Source: Physcomitrium patens
Lineage: Eukaryota; Streptophyta; Bryopsida; Funariales; Funariaceae
DNA length: 64,000 bases
Direction: 5' to 3'
NCBI RefSeq assembly: GCF_000002425.4
Contig: NC_037257.1
Coordinates: 8,452,247-8,516,246, forward strand
Part shown: positions 57,159 through 64,000 of the stretch, piece after piece
Layout: each line of letters begins with the position of its first letter
How positions within the stretch are numbered: position 1 is the stretch's first letter
The notes under the pieces: generated by a model
What the model saw: the letters and a program-made list of their open reading frames with translations, nothing else
Told to the model about the DNA's origin: nothing
Databases searched by the model: none
Made by a program: the position numbers and the translations under genes

Positions 57159-57697
57159 TGTCAAGGACAAGAACTTAATAAAAATAAATAAACAAGTGAG
57201 ACTTTTTTCAAAAAAAGATGATAAAATAGAAATAACGAAATATATATATTAAGAAAGAAACTCGAATGGCTATTGCCAAAAGACAAGAAAACAAGAGACC
57301 CTTGAAATTAGACTAGAAGTAAGAAAGGAATTGACAAGAATGAAGAAGGCTTCACTCTTGCCTCTATATATATTATTTACCTAGGAGCTATGTAGCGACA
57401 TTCTATAGGACCTCCAAAATCGTGTTGATTTTGTATAACACGTATTTTAACTTACAAGGCAAGTTTTTTATGTGGATGCTACATATTTTGCTTGTTTCAC
57501 AAGCTATCAATATATGTGGCATGTGGTTAATTTGTTGAATAAATTTCTAACCTATCAATCAAGTATAAATATATGTAAAGTCAAAGCAACGTTTATGAAG
57601 CTTCTCTAGAAGATATTATGAAATTAATCTATTTTTACGTACTTCTACTTATTCATATCATCTACATAACAATTACAATAAATATATATTTGTGACA
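57159..57697 (-). repeat. Element C 5' LTR
   Basis: 539 bp, TGTCAAGGACAAG ... ATTTGTGACA, followed by the CAAAT target copy. The TATA tract lies at 57365-57373 (sense strand). It lacks the long (TA)n expansion seen in the 3' LTR. Confidence 0.9.
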
Positions 57698-58640
57698 CAA
57701 ATGCAAGAGCAATTGAAGGAGTTAATGGTTGCAATGCATTAACTCAGTTTATTGCCACTAAGAACAAAAAAAATGATAAGAAATGAAGATATATGTATGA
57801 TTGGAAGCTTCAATATCTATACTTAATCACATCTCTTTTCTTATATTAGAAAATCCTTCAAATATTAGAAAACATAGAATTACCTTAATTAAGAAGTTTA
57901 ATGGCATAAGATCTAAGTTTTGAGGATTTATAAATCAAGTACAACTTATGATTGAACTTCAATTCCAAAGCTATCCAATGCCAAGATCACAAATTAGATT
58001 CAGTAGTACACTTCTTTGAAGTTTGGCATTATTATGATTTTCATCTTTTTTTGAATGATGAGATTCAATATTGAGTAATCTAGATACTTTTTTGATGGAG
58101 TTTTTATCTATGTATGGAAAGTATGATGCAATTTATATTGCAACTAATAAGATTTGTATCTTGCAATAAAGCAATTGATTAGTGACATCATATGCTTCAC
58201 AATTTTGACAATAAGCGACTAATATCAAGTGAGATGATACTGTCTTTATCAACCAATTTTCCTATAGATTATAATATGAGATAAAGAAATCAATGTTTAG
58301 CTTAATTGATCCTCTGACATTGAATCAAGCAATTGACTTTGTTATAAAGTCTAATAATTGAATTTTTGAATTTCAATCTAAGAATTGCGCAAGAAAAGCT
58401 CCACATTATTACAATTCAATAACAATATCAATGACCTTTCAATCTTAATATGTAAATTAATATGGTATGTTTTAAACTTCTTATTGAATAAAAAAAAACT
58501 TGTTGTCGTTAAAAAGGAATGTATTTATATTGTGGAGAAATTAAGCACAATACTCAATATTATTGAAAGAAACAATGCAAGTACAAAATGAATAGTACAA
58601 CTATCAAAGTTGAGAAAATATTAGAAAATAAATTTATCTA
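57698..58640 (+). pseudogene. Element F gag, continued
   Basis: Right of element C the plus-strand frame goes on as QMQEQLKELMVAMH-like codons. A capsid part follows near 57900-58350 and a zinc-knuckle remnant LYCGEIKHNTQYY near 58530-58570 (first and last Cys lost). Stops are frequent. Confidence 0.72.
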
Positions 58641-58727
58641 GCTACAATAGGAATTGAGTGGCTGAAATCTTGTACAAATGAAGGTCCTATCTTTTTTTCA
58701 AAATTCTCTCCTTATTTTATAAAAGAT

Positions 58728-59228
58728 ATGCATTTAGCACCTAATAATTACAAAGCCTTTACCATGATAGATTCAAGAGCCTCAGCTTGTTTTTTAGATG
58801 AAAAGTTTGTTAAAAGCCATAGAATACTGTTAATACAAAAAACTAAACCCGTACATGTAGAAATCATAGATCATAGTCTGTTATCTTCTGGAGATATTAT
58901 TTATAAAACACTTCCTATAGATATAGCAATAAATGGTCATAATAGTTGCATAATTTTTAATATAACTAAGTCTCTCTTTAATCTAGTCATTTTAGATTTA
59001 TCGTGGCTAAAAAAGTATAATTCTTTGATAGATTGGATTTCTCATAATTTTGATTTTCTTCAAAATATTATTAAGAGTTTTATAGAAAGCCATGAATCTA
59101 GTATAGCCAAACTCGTACTCATAGGTGCAAAAACTTTCTTGAATGCTGCAAAAGAAATATTATCTTTTGTTATTTATGCTACACTCATTTTTCATGATGG
59201 AAAAACTTCAAGTGGCATTCCAAGTTAA
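58728..59228 (+). pseudogene. Element F aspartic protease
   Basis: This 166-codon open frame reads TMIDSRASACFLDEKFVKSH, where the catalytic DSG has become DSR, as in element D. It continues KPVHVEIIDHSLLSSGD and VILDLSWLKKYNSLIDW. It ends SGIPS at a TAA. It is among the best kept parts of F. Confidence 0.82.
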
Positions 59229-60500
59229 TATGAAGATTTTAAATATGTTTTTGAGAATATTTTCTTAAAATATCATCCATATGATTGTTCAATCAACCTT
59301 TAAAAAAAAGTTAGCCACCATTTGGTCCAATCTGCAGTCTATCACAAAATGAATTAGCTGAACTCAAAAAGTAAATTAACAAGAATTTAGCCAATAATTT
59401 CATATGCCATTCAAAATCTCTTGTAGGAATTATTATCTTATTTATGAAGAAAAAAGATGGATTACTACAATTCTACATAGATTATTAAGGTTTCAATAAG
59501 ATTACTATCAAGAATAGATATTTTTTATCCTTGATATCTGATTACTTGATCAAATAAATCAAGCAAAGATCTATAAAAAATAGATTTATAAGAAGCATAT
59601 AACTTGGTCTACATTAAAGAAGGAGATAAATAGAAGACTGCATTTCAAACAAGGTATGGACACTTTGAATATAATGTCATACCTTTTAGACTCACGAATA
59701 TACTAGCTATTTTCAACATCTTATGAATGTTGTTTTTGTGAATTTCTAAATAATTTTGTTGTCTATTACTTAGACAATATTTTAATCTATTTTAAGAATA
59801 TAAAAGAGTATGAAGTATATATTTATCATGTATTACAAAAACTTAGAAATATGAGATTGTATGCTAAGTTGAAATAGTGTGTATTTCACACTACTCAAAT
59901 TCACTTCCTAAGATACATCATTTCTAATGAAGGACTTATGATGGATTTGAAGAAGGTTCAAATTATTATAGATTGGAAGATTCCAAAAATAATAAGAAAT
60001 GTGCAATACTTTTTGGGCTTTGCCAGTTACTATTGAATCTTCATCAAGAATTTTTTTCAAGTTGCGGCTTTTCTTACACATCTTATATGCAAAGACAAAC
60101 TTGATTGGAGCAAAGAAATTCAAGCATCTTTTGAAGTCTTGAAGTCAAAATTTATTTTAGCACTAATCTTGTATTGCATTGACTTTTTTAAGGTATTTTT
60201 TATAGCAATAGATGCATCAGATTTTGCTATGGATGTTGTTTTGTCATAGATAGGAGAAGATGACAAGCTCTACCCAATAGCTTTGTATTCCAAGAAATTC
60301 TCAATAATTGAGATTAATTATAAGATCTATAATAAAGAACTTCTTGCAATTGTCGATTCTTTTCAAGAATGGTGTCATTATCTAGAAGGCAATTTAGTCT
60401 AGTCACCATATATATAGATCACAAGAACCTTAAGTATTTTATATTAGCATGTGTTTTGAATTGTTGCTACGCTCATTGGAACATATTTTTATGAAGTTTC
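59229..60500 (+). pseudogene. Element F reverse transcriptase and RNase H relic
   Basis: Plus-strand blocks: FMKKKDGLL (59450), [12 protein letters not shown] (59500), [11 protein letters not shown] (59660), YYLDNILIYF-like catalytic box (59765-59800, second Asp changed to Asn), GFASYY (60020), AIDASDFAMDVVLS (60205) and [17 protein letters not shown] (60320). Numerous stops and shifts are present. Confidence 0.75.
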
Positions 60501-61900
60501 AAGTTCAATATCATTAATAGGTCAAAAAAACAACAAGATTTGTCTGATATCCTTTCTACATATTATTATCTTATACCAAAAGAAAGAAATGCATCTTTTG
60601 ATCAATATGAGACAATTTTATTGAAGCTAGAACAATTTCATCTTCAAGTAGTGAAATCAACATTGACTATTGATTTAACTTTTTTTAAACAAATTCAAGA
60701 AATGAAGGATATCTATATATTCTACAAAGAGAAGCACATTTATGTGTTCTTCAAGCACGTCATGACTTTCTAGGGGGAAGATATTTTGGATACATCAAGA
60801 CTTTGGAGCTAATATCTAGAGATTTTTAATGGCTACAAATGTAGAAGGCTATAAAAGACTTTGTTCAATCATATGACATTTATTTAAGGTCAAAAATTCC
60901 TCATCATTAATCTTATAGCCTTTTTTATCTATTACCTATAACAAAACAACCATGGTCTTTTGTTTCTATAGATTTTATTATGAATCTTTTAGTCTCAGGT
61001 TCATGTGATTATATTTTTCTGACAGTAGATTATTTTATCAAAATAGGACATTTTATATCATATACAAAATCCATCACAAGTGAAGAAACTACCAAGTTTT
61101 TTCTTAAAAATATCTATCAGTATCATGGATTGCCAAAAGATATTATATTAGATAGAGAGACTCAATTTATATTAAGATTTTGAAAAATCTTTTATAAGAT
61201 TTTAAAGGTTAACATAAAACTTTCTTTTGCCTTTCATCTTCAAATTGATGGACAAACAAAGCATATAAACTAGGTTTTGGAGTAATACTTAAGGTATACT
61301 AATAATTATTAATAAGATAATTGAATAATCCTCTTGAAAATGATAGAATTTTTTTTAATAATATGATACATTCTTCTATGCAATAAATACCTTTCTTTAT
61401 TAATTATGATTATCATCCATAACTTGATACTTTTAATTTTTTAAATGTTAATAATCTTATGGAGGAAGATTTGATAAATTGTTTATTAGAACTACATACA
61501 ACAATGAAGATACAATTAAAGAAAGCTCTAGAATGACAAAAGATCAATTCGGATGCCTATCAAAAGGAACAACCACAATCCAATATAAATAATAAGATAT
61601 AGTTACTTCTTCATAATATCAAGACTACTTGTCTTTGTGACAAATTAGACTACTGCAAGCTTGAATCTTTTCTTATTTGTAGACAAATCAATCTAGTTGC
61701 TTATCTATTACATCTACCAAAGTCAATGAAAATTCATCTTGTATTCTATGTGTCTCTTCTTGAACTATACAAGACTATACATACCAAGAAGAAGACAATT
61801 TCTTTTTATAAAAGATTGCATTCTACCTTCTATCTTTGTTTGTAATTTTTATATAATTGTGGCATTAAAAAGATGGAGAATCAATAATTAGTGGATTCAA
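60501..61900 (+). pseudogene. Element F integrase relic
   Basis: Zinc-binding linker at 60540-60773. The core at 60980-61183 has FLTVDYFIKIGHFISY with the first Asp region, GLPKDIILDRETQF with the second Asp, and then HLQIDGQTKHIN (61235-61260). The C-terminal block MKIHLVFYVSLLELYK is at 61725-61770. The following chromodomain is not readable. Confidence 0.72.
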
Positions 61901-62338
61901 TTCAAGAACCATCATTTATTGACTTATCGAATGAAATATTATAATTATCATAGCCTTCAAGACAATATAATAAGAATGAAGACCTTTAAGAATGACATAT
62001 TTTTCTTTGAATAGATGGCAAGATAAAATGCATTTGATATCACAATCTGAGAAAAGACTCTCAATGTTTGGTGATTTTATTTGAGATAGGCATGACTCTT
62101 GACAGTATTGTAAATATTTTATTTGAAGGAAGTTACAAAGTTTTCAACAATGATCAAATCACAAGGTGGTCTTCTTACCCTACAATGGGACATTATCGAT
62201 GGTTGAAAAGACCTATCAATTATCTTTAAAGAAAACAAAGATCAAAGTACATAGTAAATATAATTTATTGTATCTTAGACTTCCTTAACATATGATCACT
62301 GCTCCTTATAGAACTTGTTCCTGGAAGGAAAAAGTAAT
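61901..62338. other. Element F 3' untranslated stretch
   Basis: No ORF. It ends with the purine-rich tract ggaaggaaaaagtaa at 62324-62338, a polypurine tract directly before the 3' LTR. Confidence 0.55.
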
Positions 62339-62343
62339 GTCAC

Positions 62344-62407
<64 letters not shown>

Positions 62408-62920
62408 TATTATCTAGGTAATATGAATAAGTAGAATTAAATAAAAATAGAATAATTTTATAATACCTTGTAGAAAAACTTCCTATAAGCTTTTTAGATG
62501 TTGTTTTGATTTTATATATATTTGTAGTTGATTGATAGGTTAGAAACTTGGTCAACAAGCTACCTATGTACCACATGTCTTGGTAGCTTGTGGAAAAAGC
62601 TAATTATGTAGTGCCAATTTAGAAAACTTTCCTTGCAAGTCAAAATACTTAGCATACAAAGTCAACACATTTTTGGAGGTCCTATAGAATGTTGTTACAT
62701 AGATCCTAGGTAGATAATATATATAGAAGCAAGAATAAAGCCTTCTTTACTCTTGTCAATTCCTTTCTTCATTCTAATCTAGTTTCAAGAATCTTTAATT
62801 TCTTTGTCTATTAGTAATAGTCATTCCAATTTTCTTTTTAATATACATACTTTTCTATTTCTATTTCTATGAGAGAATCCCACTTGTTTATTTGCTTTTA
62901 ATAAGTTCTTGTCTTTCACA
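62339..62920 (+). repeat. Element F 3' LTR with (TA)n tract
   Basis: 582 bp, TGTCACAAC then about 27 TA units (62348-62400), ending gtctttcaca. It retains the consensus primer segment actcttgtcaattcc near 62750. Confidence 0.88.
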
Positions 62921-62925
62921 ATAAT

Positions 62926-64000
62926 AAAGACTTTATTGAAACTTATGAAAATGTGAACTTTGCCTCAAGATGCCACTAATTCAATAGTTTGTATGTAAAA
63001 TTCTATGAACAAAATCATAAGGGATTTTGTGCTTAAAAAGATTATTTCTTTTTTAGATGATATTTCTATTAAGAATTACAAAGAATATGATAGAAATCTG
63101 TTATTAGATGTTGATGGATGTAAAAGAATTATAAAAAATTATATTGAAGATATGGAGAAGATTTTGAAAAAGCTTAAAAAAATGGATCTAATCTTATCTA
63201 TTAATAAGTCCAAGTTTGGAGTTGATGAAATTGTAGTGGTTAAATACTTATATAGCAGGTATAGTAGAAAACTTAATCTTAAAAAGGTTGATGTGATTGT
63301 TAGGATGAAAGCATGTAGTAGCATCACTAAAGTGAGAAGGTTTTTAAGAGGGTCTTCTATCAGATTTGGATTCTTTACTTTGATTATATTATTGAGGCAC
63401 TATATATTCTCTTGAAAAAAAGAACTAAATTTAGATAGAAGCAAAAGCAATGACTAGCTATGAATAGTCTAAAAGAGATTTTGAAGTCACTACCATTCTT
63501 GAGGCAAGTTGAATACGATTGTAGTAAATCAGCTGTTGCTATTATTGATACAAGTTATATTGCTATTGAATGGACAATTGGTCAGGATGATATAGTAAGC
63601 AAAAGATTTGCTATCATATTTGGAACAAGAATTCTCATAGATAGATAGAGAGAATATCTATAAGTAAAGAGAGAGCTTTTGGATGTATTTACAATTATGA
63701 AAGCAGACAAAAATTACTTAATTAGAGCAAATACAGTGCTAGAAACTGATTGCTTATCATTATAAGATATGATTGCTAATTATTTTATTCTTAATATTAC
63801 CATGCTAAGATAGATAGCTTACATTAAATTACTCAATCATATATTGGTGCATATTTTAGATAAGAAGAATTCTATAGCAGATTTATTATTCAAAGCTAGA
63901 TATATTTCTGAAGAAGAAATCAAGGCACAAGAGATTGATGAAGATGATGAAGATGAAGACTATAGCTATGTGCTAGCTTCTAATAGAACAAGTACAAGTA
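62926..64000 (+). pseudogene. Element E reverse transcriptase (C-terminal half) and RNase H
   Basis: The frame resumes with TLPQDATNSIVCM (62955), then open from 63005: MNKIIRDFVLKKIISFLDDI, with the FLDD catalytic pair intact, and KSKFGVDEIVVVKYL. RNase H-like sequence follows: AVAIIDTSYIAIEWTIGQDD (63534), KRFAIIFGTRIL and ELLDVFTIMKADKNYLI, ending in an acidic tail at the window edge. It joins 32990-33446 once element F is removed. Stops at 63416 and 63649 and others break it. Confidence 0.78.

Larger units (their letters stand above)
34262..57697 (-). mobile_element. Element C: gypsy chromovirus nested in F gag
   Basis: Exact 5-bp target copies CAAAT flank it (34257-34261 and 57698-57702). 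LTRs lie at 34262-34843 and 57159-57697. The minus-strand order is gag, protease, reverse transcriptase, RNase H, integrase, chromodomain. It is itself split by B (in integrase), G (in protease) and S5 (between gag and protease). Without these it is about 6.5 kb. It is the same family as F but in the opposite orientation. Confidence 0.9.
33447..62920 (+). mobile_element. Element F: gypsy element (C/D/F family) that split element E
   Basis: The plus-strand element has LTRs at 33447-34013 and 62339-62920. The supposed 5-bp target is accat on the left (33442-33446) and ataat on the right (62921-62925). The E reading frame is restored exactly when F and one target copy are removed, so the border is sound despite two target mismatches. 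Without the nested element C, F is about 6 kb and has gag, protease, reverse transcriptase, RNase H and integrase in order. Confidence 0.85.

Overview
The window looks like nuclear DNA from a land plant, most likely a moss. It is AT-rich and has no bacterial gene layout. It holds many decayed Ty3/gypsy elements, a nepenthesin-type aspartic protease relic, and a broken resistance-type gene with the order protein kinase, NB-ARC, LRR. That order (the PNL class) was described from mosses, and it is the main basis for the organism call. Almost everything recognisable is a mobile element or a pseudogene. The only plausible intact gene is a small basic ORF near the left end.

Layout. 1-1918: GC-balanced DNA with a TATA promoter and a 60-residue ORF. 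1919-3284: AT-rich spacer. 3285-18000: one minus-strand PNL pseudogene. Its LRR array is split by a 9.27-kb chromodomain retrotransposon (element A, 4150-13417, duplicated target ATCTT), which itself carries two 1.3-1.7 kb solo LTRs (S1, S2). 18000-23930: spacer, a third solo LTR (S3), a copia-like LTR/primer-site remnant, an aspartic protease pseudogene and short tandem repeats. 23931-29051: a truncated chromovirus-like element (D) whose LTR holds solo LTR S4.

29052-64000 is a four-level nest. A plus-strand gypsy element E is cut inside its reverse transcriptase by element F (33447-62920, plus). F is cut inside gag by element C (34262-57697, minus, target CAAAT). C is cut by B (36363-42542, target CATGG), by G (44872-54377, target ACGAC) and by solo LTR S5. 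The E reading frame resumes at 62926. LTR pairs give relative ages: G differs at about 9 of 776 positions and B at about 34 of 428, while C differs at roughly a tenth.

How the parts relate. A/B form one chromovirus family and C/D/F form another. Both have a TATA box, a hairpin and a short segment in the LTR that is complementary to the sequence just inside the 5' LTR. This suggests Tf1-like self-priming instead of tRNA priming. Both families also carry a covarying hairpin with a GGATTACC-type loop between primer site and gag. G is different: tRNA-Asp primer site, no chromodomain, one long gag-pol frame and a separate ORF after integrase. Decay is dominated by C-to-T/G-to-A changes that create stops, as expected for methylated transposons. 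No database search could be run, so family names rest on recognised motifs.
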